Position numbers and translations under genes: made by a program. This document shows positions 15,728-24,864 of a stretch of 64,000 nucleotides of DNA, one piece after another (position 1 is the stretch's first letter; each line of letters opens with the position of its first letter). This DNA is from Sphingomonas trueperi (lineage in GTDB: Bacteria > Pseudomonadota > Alphaproteobacteria > Sphingomonadales > Sphingomonadaceae). Below the pieces are notes generated by a model that saw nothing but the letters and a program-made list of their open reading frames with translations, was not told where the DNA came from and made no database searches. The DNA lies in contig NZ_JAATJB010000004.1 of assembly GCF_011927635.1 (NCBI RefSeq), positions 248,001 to 312,000 of the forward strand, in the 5' to 3' direction.

Positions 15728-16321
15728 ATGAAGATGAAGACGATGCTGGCCGGCGCGGCCGCCCTGATCGCGGCAGCACCTTGCGCCGCAAATGCCTCGA
15801 TCATCGTTCCTGGAAAGTGCTCGTCGGTCGCGGCCTCGAGCGGATGCCTGTTTCTGGGCAATATCAACGGCAACGACAACGTCTTCAATCCGAACAGCTA
15901 CAAGCAGGCGGAGCTCGTCTACAACGTCTACAACAATTTCGTCCCGAGCGCGCAGCCGAACATCACGCTCAACTATCTGTTCGACACCAGCAGCACGTCG
16001 GGCCTGATCACCGGCGCAGGCACCTCGTCGGGCACCTGGGCGACGCCGGGCTATGTGATCGACTATATGGCGGTGAAGGCCGGCAATTATTTCTCGCTCT
16101 ACAAGGTCGCGGATCTGAGCAGCGGCAGCTGGAGCACGATGGACATCCCGCACGGCAAGAATGCCAAGGACCTGTCGCACATCGCCTTCTTCGGCTCCGC
16201 GGCAGTGGCGGGCGTGCCCGAGCCGGCGACCTGGGGCATGATGATCGCCGGTGTCGGCATGGCCGGGGGTGCCCTGCGCCGCCGCCGCGCCCGCCAGCAG
16301 CTGCGCGTCGCCGCCGCCTGA
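15728..16321 (+). CDS. PEP-CTERM sorting-domain protein (PEPxxWxxM type)
   Basis: An exported protein of 197 residues. The signal peptide is MKMKTMLAGAAALIAAAP to ANA, with GGGAGG six bases before the ATG. The C-terminal signal is VPEPATWGMMIAGVGMAGGA followed by LRRRRAR, a close match to the tail of the protein at 3074-3757. The mature part is rich in Asn, Ser and Thr (GNINGNDNVFNPNSY) with no recognised enzyme motif, and two cysteines near the N-terminus (GKCSSVAASSGCLF). Probably surface or matrix associated, but the function is unknown. It is divergent from fabD. Confidence 0.88.
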   Translation: MKMKTMLAGAAALIAAAPCAANASIIVPGKCSSVAASSGCLFLGNINGNDNVFNPNSYKQAELVYNVYNNFVPSAQPNITLNYLFDTSSTSGLITGAGTSSGTWATPGYVIDYMAVKAGNYFSLYKVADLSSGSWSTMDIPHGKNAKDLSHIAFFGSAAVAGVPEPATWGMMIAGVGMAGGALRRRRARQQLRVAAA

Positions 16322-16470
16322 TTGCGCTTGCATCCGCCCCCGCATTTGCGTAAGGGCGACCGATCGGAGCGGAGCAGCAATGCGTCCGCTCCGTTTGCTT
16401 TATCGAGACGACAGCCGGAGGGGCGACCGCATGGGGCGGCGTCAGCGATCGGCCAACAGGAAGAGAACGA

Positions 16471-16845
16471 ATGGCTCTGTACGAGCATGTGTTCCTTGCG
16501 CGCCAGGATCTGGCACAGGCGCAAGTGGACGCGCTGGCGGAAACCGCCACCAAGATCGTCGAAGACAACAACGGCAAGGTCGTCAAGACCGAGACCTGGG
16601 GTCTTCGCAGCCTCGCCTATCGTATCGCCAAGAACCGCAAGGCGCACTACGTGATGCTCGAGATCGACGCACCGGCCGGCGTGGTCGCCGAACTGGAGCG
16701 CCAGACGCAGATCAACGAAGACGTGATCCGCTACATGACCGTCAAGGTTGACGGCCATGAGCAGGGCCCCTCGGTGATGATGCGCAAGGGCGACCGCGAG
16801 CGTCGCGGCCGTCGTGACCGCGATGGCAACTTCGAAGGCGAATAA
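16471..16845 (+). CDS. rpsF: 30S ribosomal protein S6
   Basis: Binds 16S rRNA with S18 in the platform of the small subunit. [18 protein letters not shown] and the central [18 protein letters not shown] are characteristic. The 124-residue length includes a charged C-terminal tail ([19 protein letters not shown]), as is common in alphaproteobacteria. GGAAGAG precedes the ATG. It is first in the rpsF-rpsR-rplI operon. Confidence 0.98.
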   Translation: MALYEHVFLARQDLAQAQVDALAETATKIVEDNNGKVVKTETWGLRSLAYRIAKNRKAHYVMLEIDAPAGVVAELERQTQINEDVIRYMTVKVDGHEQGPSVMMRKGDRERRGRRDRDGNFEGE

Positions 16846-16859
16846 GGAGCGTATAGACC

Positions 16860-17084
16860 ATGGCACGACCCTTTTTCCGCCGCCGCAAGAGCTGCCCCTT
16901 CTCCGCGAAGGATGCGCCCCGGATCGACTATAAGGACGTCCGCCTGCTGCAGGGCTTCGTCTCCGAGCGCGGCAAGATCGTCCCCTCGCGCATCACTTCG
17001 GTGAGCGCGAAGAAGCAGCGCGAGCTGGCCCAGGCCATCAAGCGCGCCCGTCACCTGGGCCTGCTGCCCTACATCGTCAAGTAA
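16860..17084 (+). CDS. rpsR: 30S ribosomal protein S18
   Basis: 74 residues; partners S6 on the 16S platform. [20 protein letters not shown] and the [11 protein letters not shown] end are diagnostic. AAGGAG precedes the ATG by 9 bases. It lies 14 bases after rpsF and 11 before rplI, in the universal S6-S18-L9 order. The N-terminus holds a basic RRRKSCPF with a single Cys. Confidence 0.98.
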   Translation: MARPFFRRRKSCPFSAKDAPRIDYKDVRLLQGFVSERGKIVPSRITSVSAKKQRELAQAIKRARHLGLLPYIVK

Positions 17085-17095
17085 GGAGCGGATCC

Positions 17096-17689
17096 ATGGA
17101 AGTCATTCTGCTGGAGCGCGTTGAGAAGCTCGGCCACATCGGCGACGTGGTGAAGGTGAAGGACGGCTTTGCCCGTAACTTCCTCCTGCCGCGCAAGAAG
17201 GCGCTCCGCGCCAACGAAGCCAACCGCAAGGTCTTCGAAGCCAATCGCGAGCGCATCGAAGCCGAGAACGCGACCCGTCGCGTCGAGGCCGAGAAGGAAT
17301 CGAAGACGCTCGAAGGCGTTTCGGTGACCCTGATCCGCCAGGCGTCGAACACCGGCCAGCTGTACGGCTCGGTCGCGGTGCGCGACCTGGTCGACGTGCT
17401 GACCGCCGACGGCCACAAGGTCAACAAGGCGCAGATCGTGCTCGACCGTCCGATCAAGGCGATCGGCGTGTACGAAGTGCGCGTCGCGCTGCACCCGGAA
17501 GTCGCGGTGACCATCAAGGTCAACGTCGCACGTTCGCCGGAAGAAGCCGAGATGCAGGCGCAGGGCGTCGACGTCACGGCGGCGATGTTCGAGCGCGAAG
17601 AGACCGGCTTCACCGAGGATTATGATCCCAACGCCGAGCCGGGCGAGATCGCGACCGAAGCCCCCGCTGCGGAAGACGCGCAGGGCTGA
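17096..17689 (+). CDS. rplI: 50S ribosomal protein L9
   Basis: Binds 23S rRNA and reaches away from the ribosome on a long helix. MEVILLERVEKLGHIGDVVK and DGFARNFLLPRKKA are canonical. At 197 residues it is longer than the 149 of E. coli because of an acidic C-terminal tail (after about 160: NAEPGEIATEAPAAEDAQG), which is usual in alphaproteobacteria. AAGGAG is upstream. A strong terminator follows. Confidence 0.98.
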   Translation: MEVILLERVEKLGHIGDVVKVKDGFARNFLLPRKKALRANEANRKVFEANRERIEAENATRRVEAEKESKTLEGVSVTLIRQASNTGQLYGSVAVRDLVDVLTADGHKVNKAQIVLDRPIKAIGVYEVRVALHPEVAVTIKVNVARSPEEAEMQAQGVDVTAAMFEREETGFTEDYDPNAEPGEIATEAPAAEDAQG

Positions 17690-17715
17690 GTCGAGCGACT
17701 CTACCAACAAGGCAG

Positions 17716-17752
17716 GGGCCGTACCGAGCAATCGGTGCGGCCCTTTCCTTTT
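17716..17752 (+). terminator. Intrinsic terminator of the rpsF-rpsR-rplI operon
   Basis: A 12-bp stem, GGGCCGTACCGA with TCGGTGCGGCCC (one G-U pair) and a GCAA loop, is followed by TTTCCTTTT. It starts 26 bases after the rplI stop. Confidence 0.85.
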
Positions 17753-17837
17753 GGGCGAATGGAAACATGCCACACCTGTCCTGAAATCGGCTGGCGATGC
17801 CAAAGGCTGCCCCTCGATGCCTCTAGTGTAGGAAAAT

Positions 17838-17890
17838 CTGCAGGCGTACCGCGTGGCACCCCGAATCGGTCGGGGCACGGAGACCTGCAG
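17838..17890 (+). promoter_or_regulatory. Structured 5' leader overlapping the kup start
   Basis: CTGCAGG (17838-17844) pairs with CCTGCAG (17884-17890), whose last G is the first base of the GTG start. A second hairpin, CCCCGA/TCGGGG with an ATCGG loop (17859-17875), lies inside. The ribosome site GGAG (17879-17882) falls in the 6-base linker before the closing arm, so the fold could hide the start. I know no riboswitch class for this shape in alphaproteobacteria. Confidence 0.4.
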
Positions 17891-19788
17891 TGGAGCAGTT
17901 GGCGAGCGACGGGGATGCCCCCGCGCATCCGCATCAGGAGCGGTTCGCCGCGCTGGCGATCGGCGCGATCGGCGTGGTGTTCGGCGACATCGGAACGTCG
18001 CCGCTATATTCGCTCAAGGAAAGTTTCATCGGCCATCACAAGCTGGCCCTGGATCCGGCGCACATCTACGGGGTGCTATCGCTGATCTTCTGGACGATGA
18101 CCTCGATCGTCACGATCAAATATGTCGCGCTGATCCTGCGCGCCGACAACAAGGGCGAAGGGGGCAGCCTGGCGCTGCTCGCACTGATCACCCGCAAGAT
18201 GGGCGACACGCGCTGGCGCGTCGCGATCACCATGACCGGCGTGATCGCCACCGCGCTTTTCTATGGCGACGCGATCATCACGCCCGCGATCTCGGTGCTC
18301 TCGGCGGTCGAGGGCCTCACTACCGTCCAGGCGGGATTCACGCCGCTGGTGCTGCCGGTGACCGTGGCGATCCTCGTCGCGCTGTTTGCGATCCAGGCAC
18401 GCGGCACGGCGGCCGTGGGCAAGCTGTTCGGGCCGGTGATGCTGGTCTATTTTGCGGTGATCGCGGTGCTCGGCATCCGCGGCATCATCGCCGCGCCAGA
18501 GATCCTCTGGGCGCTCAATCCCTGGTACGCGATCAAGTTCTTCACGCTCGACCCCGGCCTCGCCTTCCTGGCACTAGGCTCGGTGGTGCTGGCGGTGACC
18601 GGCGCCGAGGCACTCTATGCGGACATGGGCCATTTCGGCCGCCGCGCGATCATGGTGTCGTGGCTCTACGTCGCCTTTCCGTGCCTGATGCTCAACTATC
18701 TGGGCCAGTCGGCGCTGATCCTGCGCAATCCGGCGATGATCGAGAACCCCTTCTTCCTGATGGCGCCGGACTGGGCGCGCCTGCCGCTGGTCATTCTCGC
18801 CACCATGGCGACGGTGATCGCCAGCCAGGCGGTGATCTCGGGGGCCTTTTCGGTCTCGCAACAGGCGGTGCAGCTCGGCTTCCTGCCGCGGCTGCGCATC
18901 CTCCATACCAGCGCCAAGGCGGCAGGACAGATCTACATCCCGCTGGTCAATTGGGGCCTGCTGGTGATGGTGGTGCTGCTGGCGCTGGGCTTCCGCAGCT
19001 CGAGCAACCTCGCCTCGGCGTACGGCATCGCCGTGACCGGCACGATGTTCATCACCGCCTGCATGCTCGGCGTGCTGACCTTCGCGGTGTGGAAGTGGAA
19101 CAAGCTGCTCGCCGGCCTCGTCACCGGCATCTTCCTGCTGATCGACGGCGCCTATTTCGCCTCGAACATCACCAAGATCCCCGACGGCGGCTGGTTCCCG
19201 CTGCTGGTGGCGGCGGTGGCGTTCGTGCTGCTGACCACCTGGTCGCGCGGGCGCCGGCTGGTGCTCGATCGGCTGCAGGAAGGCGCAATGCCGATCGCGC
19301 TGTTCATCCGCTCGGCGGCGCAGACCGCCACGCGGGTGAAGGGCACCGCGGTGTTCCTCACCTCGACGCCGGACAGCATCCCCCCCGCCCTGCTCCACAA
19401 CCTCAAGCACAACAAGGTGCTGCACGAGCGGATCGTGCTGCTCACCGTCGCGATCGAGCCGGTACCGCACGTCCGCGGCGCCGAATGTAGGTCCATGGAG
19501 CCGCTCGGCGACGGCTTCTTCCGCGTCGTCCTCCATTATGGCTTCATGGACGAGGTCGACGTACCGGTGGCGCTTGCGGCGATCCAGGAGTGCGGCGCGC
19601 CGTTCCGGCCGATGGAGACCAGCTACTTCCTCGCCCGGCAGACGCTGCTGCCCTCGTCGCGCCCCGGCATGGCGATCTGGCGCGAGAAGCTGTTCGCTTG
19701 GATGGTGCGCAATGCGGAAAGCGCGATGGAGTTCTTCAAGCTTCCCACCAACCGCGTGGTCGAGCTCGGCAGCCAGCTGGAAATCTGA
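17890..19788 (+). CDS. kup: Potassium uptake protein Kup
   Basis: A K+/H+ symporter of the inner membrane. The 632-residue length and the first-helix motif [14 protein letters not shown] are diagnostic. About 12 membrane helices occupy residues 20-430, including [18 protein letters not shown] and the conserved [14 protein letters not shown]; a soluble C-terminal domain follows (430-632). The start is GTG with GGAG 7 bases upstream; the next in-frame choices would cut the first helix. The upstream leader can form an inverted repeat covering the start region. It is followed by a strong hairpin shared with the convergent SulP gene. Confidence 0.95.
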   Translation: MEQLASDGDAPAHPHQERFAALAIGAIGVVFGDIGTSPLYSLKESFIGHHKLALDPAHIYGVLSLIFWTMTSIVTIKYVALILRADNKGEGGSLALLALITRKMGDTRWRVAITMTGVIATALFYGDAIITPAISVLSAVEGLTTVQAGFTPLVLPVTVAILVALFAIQARGTAAVGKLFGPVMLVYFAVIAVLGIRGIIAAPEILWALNPWYAIKFFTLDPGLAFLALGSVVLAVTGAEALYADMGHFGRRAIMVSWLYVAFPCLMLNYLGQSALILRNPAMIENPFFLMAPDWARLPLVILATMATVIASQAVISGAFSVSQQAVQLGFLPRLRILHTSAKAAGQIYIPLVNWGLLVMVVLLALGFRSSSNLASAYGIAVTGTMFITACMLGVLTFAVWKWNKLLAGLVTGIFLLIDGAYFASNITKIPDGGWFPLLVAAVAFVLLTTWSRGRRLVLDRLQEGAMPIALFIRSAAQTATRVKGTAVFLTSTPDSIPPALLHNLKHNKVLHERIVLLTVAIEPVPHVRGAECRSMEPLGDGFFRVVLHYGFMDEVDVPVALAAIQECGAPFRPMETSYFLARQTLLPSSRPGMAIWREKLFAWMVRNAESAMEFFKLPTNRVVELGSQLEI

Positions 19789-19790
19789 AC

Positions 19791-19827
19791 ATAAAAATGG
19801 GGCGGCTTCCGCAAGGGAAGCCGCCCC
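19791..19827 (-). terminator. Strong hairpin between convergent kup and SulP genes
   Basis: A perfect 12-bp stem, GGGGCGGCTTCC with GGAAGCCGCCCC and a 5-base loop. On the minus strand it is followed by ATTTTTAT, a good U-tract, so it terminates the SulP/carbonic anhydrase transcript. It may also stop kup transcripts, though without a U-tract on that side. Confidence 0.85.
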
Positions 19828-19850
19828 AGGCCTTCGGGGTGTGCCCCTTC

Positions 19851-21362
19851 TTAGCCGGCGAGAACCGCGGTCTTGCCGCTGGCACCCTGGACATCGACCG
19901 GCGAACCGCCCGCACGGCGGCGCTGCAGCCAGTCCTTGAGCAGTTCGGCGCAGCTGTGATCGACCGCGTCGAGCCGCGACACGTCAAGCAGCACCGACTT
20001 GCCGCCCGGCACCGACTCCAGCCGGTCCGAAAGCTTGGGCAACGTGATGAAGGTCGCCGAGCCGGCGAGCGCGATCCGGTGTTCACCCGCTTCCTCCTGC
20101 TGGTCGACCTTGAGGCCAAGGCGACGGAGGTTCGGCACCAGCTCGAGCAGCGACAGCGCGATGCCGACGAGCACGCCGGTGAGCAGGTCCTCGGTCACGA
20201 CGAGCAGGCAGGTCACCGCCCAGATCGCCGCCGGCAGCACACCGTAATGCGCGAACAGGTGGCGGACATGCTTGAGGTTGACCAGCTTGGCACCGGTCAC
20301 GACCAGCACCGCACCCAGCGCCGCCATCGGGATCTCGCGCAGCAGCCAAGGCAGCAGGGCGACGAAACCGAGAATCCAGGCGCCGTGCAGGATCGCGGAA
20401 AGCCGCGTCTGCGCACCGGCCTGGACGTTGGCCGAGCTGCGGACGATGACGCCCGTCATCGGCAGCGCCCCGGCGACGCCGCACAGCAGGTTGCCGATGC
20501 CCTGCGCGCGCAGTTCCTTGTTGTAGTTGGTGCGCACGCCGTCGTGCATGCGATCGACCGCGGCGGCCGAAAGCAGCGTCTCAGCGCTGGCGATGAAGGC
20601 GAGTGCGATCGCCGCGGTGATGACGCTCGGGTCCATCCACTTGGCGAAGAAGCCGTTCTCCGGCAGCGCGATCGCCGAGACGATGTTCGAGGGCACGCTG
20701 ACGCGGGTCACGTCGAAGCCGAAGCTGAACGCCACCAGCGTCGCCGCGACCACGCCGACCAGTGCGCCGGGGACGAGCTTGACCGCGGCGGGCTTGAACT
20801 TGTCCCAGCCGAGCATCGTCGCGATCGTCAGCAGGCCCAGCGCAAGCGCCATTTCCGTCGAGGCGAGGTCGCTCGACAGGCCCAGCACGCGGCCGGGCAT
20901 CGCCGCCAGGTTGGCGAGGCCGCTCGACAGCGGCTTGGCGTCGAACAGCACATGATATTGGCCGACGACGATCAGGATGCCGATACCGGCGAGCATGCCG
21001 TGCACAACGGCAGGCGAGATCGCGCGGAACCAGCCGCCAACGCGCAGCACGCCGGCAATCACCTGAATGGCGCCGGCGAGGATCAGGATGGGGCCGAGCG
21101 CGGACAGGCCCTGCTCGCGCACCAGTTCGAACACGATGACGGCGAGGCCCGCCGCCGGGCCGCTGACCTGCAGCGGCGAGCCGGCGAGGAAGCCAACGAC
21201 CAGGCCACCGATGATGCCGGTGACCAGGCCCTTTTCGGGCGGCACGCCCGAGGCGATGGCGATGCCCATGCAGAGCGGCATCGCCACCAGGAACACGACG
21301 ATGGACGCCGTGAAGTCGCGCACGAAGCTCTTAGGCTTCGGTGCTTCCGCGACCGTGCTCAT
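19851..21362 (-). CDS. SulP-family anion transporter, probable bicarbonate or sulfate permease
   Basis: An inner-membrane transporter of 503 residues with 10-14 helices and a C-terminal STAS domain (about 430-503, with SVLLDVSRLDAVDHSCAELL). The core SulP region PLQVSGPAAGLAVIVFELV and AISPAVVHGMLAGIGILI are present. The family carries sulfate, bicarbonate or other anions. The gene overlaps the upstream carbonic anhydrase gene by 4 bases. In that pairing the family is usually considered a bicarbonate transporter that works with the enzyme, so bicarbonate is the better guess than sulfate. The STAS domain here is short. Confidence 0.9.
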   Translation of the reverse strand: MSTVAEAPKPKSFVRDFTASIVVFLVAMPLCMGIAIASGVPPEKGLVTGIIGGLVVGFLAGSPLQVSGPAAGLAVIVFELVREQGLSALGPILILAGAIQVIAGVLRVGGWFRAISPAVVHGMLAGIGILIVVGQYHVLFDAKPLSSGLANLAAMPGRVLGLSSDLASTEMALALGLLTIATMLGWDKFKPAAVKLVPGALVGVVAATLVAFSFGFDVTRVSVPSNIVSAIALPENGFFAKWMDPSVITAAIALAFIASAETLLSAAAVDRMHDGVRTNYNKELRAQGIGNLLCGVAGALPMTGVIVRSSANVQAGAQTRLSAILHGAWILGFVALLPWLLREIPMAALGAVLVVTGAKLVNLKHVRHLFAHYGVLPAAIWAVTCLLVVTEDLLTGVLVGIALSLLELVPNLRRLGLKVDQQEEAGEHRIALAGSATFITLPKLSDRLESVPGGKSVLLDVSRLDAVDHSCAELLKDWLQRRRAGGSPVDVQGASGKTAVLAG

Positions 21363-22054
21363 TCGGCTGCCTCCGCATATTCGATGTCGCGCGCCAGCCG
21401 CTGGCCGGCCGGGAGCGCCACCGGCATCGGACGATCTTCGCGAATCGGCATGAAGCGGCCGCTCTCGCCGTCGAGGCCGAGCACAACGCCCGCGCCGATA
21501 TCGACGAACCAGCCGTGCAGCGCGATCTCGCCGCGCGCGATGCCGGCCGCGACCGATGGGTGGGTGCGCAGGTGCGCCAGCTGGACGACGACATTCTCGA
21601 GCGCGGCGGTGCGGACCGCATCGGCGCCCTGCAGATTGTCATAGCCGCCGTCGACGACGCACTTGGCGGCGTGGCTGTGGCGCAGCCAGGCGGTGACGTT
21701 CGGCATGCCTTCCAGCATTTCCGGGTTCATCAGCGCCTTCATCGCGCCGCAGTCCGAATGGCCGCAGACGATGATGTCGCGCACGCCCAGCGCCGCGACC
21801 GCATATTCTACGGTCGACGAAACGCCGCCATTCTGGGTGGCGAAGGGCGGCACGATGTTGCCGGCATTGCGGCAGACGAACAGGTCGCCCGGGTTGGCCT
21901 GGATGATCTGCTCGGGCACCACGCGGGAGTCGGCGCAGGAGATCATCAGCGCCTTCGGGCTCTGCCCGTGCGTGGCAAGCTTGGAATAGAGGGCGTGCTG
22001 GTTCGGGAAGACCTGCTTCTCGAAATCGACGACGCGTCCGATCACTTCGTTCAC
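21359..22054 (-). CDS. Beta carbonic anhydrase
   Basis: Interconverts CO2 and bicarbonate. 231 residues from a GTG start at 22054, chosen because AGGAG lies 6 bases upstream; an in-frame GTG at 22072 would overlap that ribosome site. Zinc ligands Cys40, His99 and Cys102 are seen in SCADSRVVPEQ and VCGHSDCGAMKA; Asp42-Arg44 is the catalytic dyad. The order of ligands is that of plant-type beta-CA. The stop overlaps the SulP start (ATGA), so the transporter and enzyme are made together. It may supply bicarbonate for fatty-acid and amino-acid carboxylations. Confidence 0.95.
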   Translation of the reverse strand: MNEVIGRVVDFEKQVFPNQHALYSKLATHGQSPKALMISCADSRVVPEQIIQANPGDLFVCRNAGNIVPPFATQNGGVSSTVEYAVAALGVRDIIVCGHSDCGAMKALMNPEMLEGMPNVTAWLRHSHAAKCVVDGGYDNLQGADAVRTAALENVVVQLAHLRTHPSVAAGIARGEIALHGWFVDIGAGVVLGLDGESGRFMPIREDRPMPVALPAGQRLARDIEYAEAAE

Positions 22055-22155
22055 GGCTTGCTCCTGTAACACACCCGCGACGCGGGCATCTCTTCAGGAT
22101 CGCACACTACCGATCGCCATTTGCTGCATCGCGGCGCGTTCGTAAGAAAACGTTG

Positions 22156-23481
22156 CTAAGCCCCTGCGCCATTGCGCGGCAGGAGGATTTCGGCGCAGAG
22201 CCCGCCGCCCTCGCGATTGGCAAGGCGAAAGCTGCCGCCCTCCGCCTCCGCCGCCCGCGCGACGATCGACAGGCCGAGGCCGAACCCCACGGTGTCGCGC
22301 GAACGTGCCGCGTCGAGCCGGACGAAGGGCTGCATCACCCGCTGAAGATCCTCCTCGGGAATGCCCGGCCCCTTGTCCTCGACGCGGATCGCCACCGCGC
22401 CGTCCGCGGGCACCAACCGGATGCAGCATTGGCCGGCATAATGAACGGCATTGTCGACGAGGTTGTTGAGCGCGCGCTTGAGCATCAGCGGGCGCAGGAC
22501 ATGCTCGAAATGGTCCGGGCCGTCATATTCCACGTCGCGGCCGTGATCGGCATTGTCGTCGGCGATCGTCGCGCACAGCACCGCGAGATCGACGCGCGCC
22601 GGCGTTTCCTTGTCCCCCTCCCCGCCAAGGAACGCGAGCAGCGACGAAATCATCGCCTCCATCTCGGTGATGTCGGTCTCGACCGCGGCGTGCACGTCCG
22701 GATCGGCGATCGCATCGGCGCGCAGACGCAGCCGGGCCAGCGGCGTGCGCATGTCGTGGCCCACGGCCGCGAGCGCCTGGGTGCGATCGGCGATCAGCCG
22801 CTGGATGCGCTCCTGCATGCGGTTGAACGCGCTGATCACTCGGCGCAGTTCCTTCGGACCCGCTTCCTCCACCTTCAGGATGGTGCCGGTGCCGAAGCGG
22901 TCGGCAGCGAGCGCCAGCCGTCGCATCGGCAGCAGCATGCGCCGGAGCAGGATACCGCTGATCAGGATCAGCGCCAGCGCCGGTGCCAACGCGAGCAGTA
23001 TCCGCGAGAGGCCAAGGTCGGCAGCATGGACATGCTCGCGCGTTCGAAAATACATCCAGCTGCCGTCGGGCATCGGCACGGCGCCGACGATCAGCGCCTT
23101 GCTCCCTTGCGAGGTGAGTCGCAGGCGCAGGCCGTTCGAGGCGAGCGTCGGCTCCCAGAGCACGACCTGCTCGTAGAGACGGTCGAGGTCGGGCTGCTCG
23201 CGCAGGCCGCTCGGCAATTGCGGCATCCACCGCACTTCGTAGCGCGAGGTGGTGAATTCGACCGCGAGGTCCTCGCGCCGCGCGGGCGGCTGCTCGGCGA
23301 GCAGCTTGCGCGCGATCACCAGATGCTCGGCCAATCGCCGCGCTTCGTCGTCGCGCACCGCGAACTGGCTGGCCCGCTCGTAGAGCAAGGTCGATACGGC
23401 GAATTCGATAAGGATGGTCAGCAGCAGGATCGCGAAGACCTGCCCGATCAGCCCGGAGGGACGCTTGAGAAACGCCCTCAA
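22156..23481 (-). CDS. Sensor histidine kinase (EnvZ type)
   Basis: An inner-membrane histidine kinase of 441 residues. TM1 about 12-33, periplasmic domain about 35-155 with no recognised motif, TM2 about 158-180, HAMP, then the phosphoacceptor His242 in AAVGHDMRTPLARL. The ATP-binding domain has N-box NLVDNAVHYA, DKGPGIP and FGLGLSIVARA. The start is TTG at 23481, overlapping the response-regulator stop (TTGA); the frame upstream is only read-through of the regulator region. Translation is thus coupled to the regulator. The signal is unknown. Confidence 0.92.
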   Translation of the reverse strand: MRAFLKRPSGLIGQVFAILLLTILIEFAVSTLLYERASQFAVRDDEARRLAEHLVIARKLLAEQPPARREDLAVEFTTSRYEVRWMPQLPSGLREQPDLDRLYEQVVLWEPTLASNGLRLRLTSQGSKALIVGAVPMPDGSWMYFRTREHVHAADLGLSRILLALAPALALILISGILLRRMLLPMRRLALAADRFGTGTILKVEEAGPKELRRVISAFNRMQERIQRLIADRTQALAAVGHDMRTPLARLRLRADAIADPDVHAAVETDITEMEAMISSLLAFLGGEGDKETPARVDLAVLCATIADDNADHGRDVEYDGPDHFEHVLRPLMLKRALNNLVDNAVHYAGQCCIRLVPADGAVAIRVEDKGPGIPEEDLQRVMQPFVRLDAARSRDTVGFGLGLSIVARAAEAEGGSFRLANREGGGLCAEILLPRNGAGA

Positions 23482-24209
23482 CTGCGCGTCACGGGCACGT
23501 TGAGCGTATAGCCGATGCCCCGCACGGTGACGATCGGCGCCTGGTGACCGGCATCGGAGAGCTTGCGTCGCAGCCGGCTGACCAACACGTCGATGCTGCG
23601 GTCCGAGCTGTCGCCCAGTCGGGTGCGCGAGAGTTCGATCAGTCGCTCGCGCGAGATCACCCGGCCCGAATGGTCGCACAGCGTGACGAGCAGGTCGAAC
23701 TCGGCGCCCGTCAGATCGACCACCGCACCGGTCGGCGACAACAGCTCGCGCCGCGGCAGGTTGACCGTCCAGCCGTCGAACTGGATCTCGCCCTTGGGCC
23801 GCTCGGCGGTATCGCGCTCGCCCGCGCCGCGGCGGAGCACCGCACGCACCCGCGCCACCAGCTCGCGCGTGCCGAACGGCTTGGGCAGATAATCGTCCGC
23901 ACCGAGTTCGAGCCCGACCACACGGTCGGTCTCGCTGCCCTTGGCCGAGATGAAGATGATCGGCACCGAGCTCTTCTGCCGGATGGCACGGCACAGATCG
24001 ATGCCGCTGGTGCCGGGGAGCATCACGTCGAGCAGCACCAGGTCCACCGGCCCCTGCTCCAGCGCCAGCCACATCTCCGGCGCGGAGGAGGCAGGGCGCA
24101 CCGTATAGCCGTTTTCCTGGAGCGCGCGGGCGGTCAGCGTGCGCAGCTGGGGATCGTCCTCGACCAATATGATCGTGGGAAGGCTCAGCGGGGGTTCACC
24201 TGCATACAT
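23478..24209 (-). CDS. OmpR-family response regulator
   Basis: 243 residues. The receiver domain has the acidic pocket VEDD at 16-19, phosphoacceptor Asp61 in LVLLDVMLPG, a serine in IFISAKG and Lys in LPKPFG. The C-terminal winged helix (about 145-238) includes DRSIDVLVSRLRRKL and VRGIGYTL, typical of OmpR/PhoB. It is the first gene of the pair and its stop overlaps the kinase start. It is divergent from the unknown gene at 24335; a GTGAC-N4-GTCAC inverted repeat lies between them. Confidence 0.95.
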   Translation of the reverse strand: MYAGEPPLSLPTIILVEDDPQLRTLTARALQENGYTVRPASSAPEMWLALEQGPVDLVLLDVMLPGTSGIDLCRAIRQKSSVPIIFISAKGSETDRVVGLELGADDYLPKPFGTRELVARVRAVLRRGAGERDTAERPKGEIQFDGWTVNLPRRELLSPTGAVVDLTGAEFDLLVTLCDHSGRVISRERLIELSRTRLGDSSDRSIDVLVSRLRRKLSDAGHQAPIVTVRGIGYTLNVPVTRS

Positions 24210-24268
24210 CGCGCAGGAACCTAGGGACGGCGATCCGGAGGGTCAACGCCGCCGCGCCGTATCGCGGC

Positions 24269-24282
24269 GTGACGCGGGTCAC
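24269..24282. promoter_or_regulatory. Inverted repeat GTGAC-N4-GTCAC between divergent genes
   Basis: A perfect 5-bp inverted repeat with GCGG between the arms, 60 bases upstream of the response-regulator start and 53 upstream of the gene at 24335. A second inverted repeat, CGCCGCG/CGCGGCG, is adjacent (24248-24267). It is a possible operator, perhaps for the regulator itself. No direct evidence. Confidence 0.3.
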
Positions 24283-24334
24283 GGGCGCTGCGTTTCGCGC
24301 GCGATACAAGGCGCCATATCGTGGGGAAATTATC

Positions 24335-24793
24335 ATGCAGATGCCGCGCCTCCATCGTTCCGTCCTGCCCGGCCGCACGCGTGCGGATCGCGGCGCGCTG
24401 GCGGCCATCGAGCTGCAAGGCCTGAGCCAGGAAATGACCCCGGCGCGCGACGATTCGGCATTCGGCCCCCGCCACCTGCTCGCGGCGCTCGACGGTCTTT
24501 CCGCGGCGGTGATCGAGGCGACCGGAAGCTGGGCGTTCCTCACTGCCGAGCGGATCCAGCTGATCGACGCGGCACACAAGCTCGCCTGGCTGCTGGTCCG
24601 CGTGAATCGCAGCGAAGCGGCGATCGCCCGTGCGCCGGATCTCGCAGGCACCACCCGTGCGATCGCCTCCGCCACCTACAGGCTGCGCGCGGTGCAGGAG
24701 TTGGGCGAAGGCGCCGATGCGATCCAGCCGCTGTTCGACCTGATCGTGCGCATTGACCAGCTGCTGCCGCGCACCGCCCAGCTGTACCAATAA
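24335..24793 (+). CDS. Hypothetical protein (152 aa)
   Basis: A 152-residue cytoplasmic-looking protein, MQMPRLHRSVLPGRTRADRG onwards. It is helical and Ala/Leu-rich with no signal peptide or membrane segment; segments include GPRHLLAALDGLSAAVIEA and LIDAAHKLAWLLVRVNRSE. An alternative start ATG is at 24341. I do not recognise the family. It lies between the two-component system (divergent) and the cobalamin riboswitch. It might be controlled by the neighbouring regulator, but that is only positional. Confidence 0.65.
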   Translation: MQMPRLHRSVLPGRTRADRGALAAIELQGLSQEMTPARDDSAFGPRHLLAALDGLSAAVIEATGSWAFLTAERIQLIDAAHKLAWLLVRVNRSEAAIARAPDLAGTTRAIASATYRLRAVQELGEGADAIQPLFDLIVRIDQLLPRTAQLYQ

Positions 24794-24864
24794 GCACGCG
24801 CGGCGCTGGCATATCGCCGGCAGCGCGGCTAGAGGGTCGGCGAAGGTTTGACCTTCGAACCCAT

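Noticed and set aside
17690..17889. A c-di-AMP (ydaO-type) riboswitch before kup
   Set aside because: The region is too short and lacks the class's conserved sequence; only a simple nested inverted repeat is visible.
22073..22085. CCCGCGACGCGGG as a terminator after the histidine kinase gene
   Set aside because: The stem is only 5 bp with a 3-base loop and there is no U-tract. It may be chance in GC-rich DNA.
23482..24072. N-terminal extension of the histidine kinase
   Set aside because: This part is a different frame of the response-regulator gene and has no domain; the TTG start at 23481 fits the first membrane helix.
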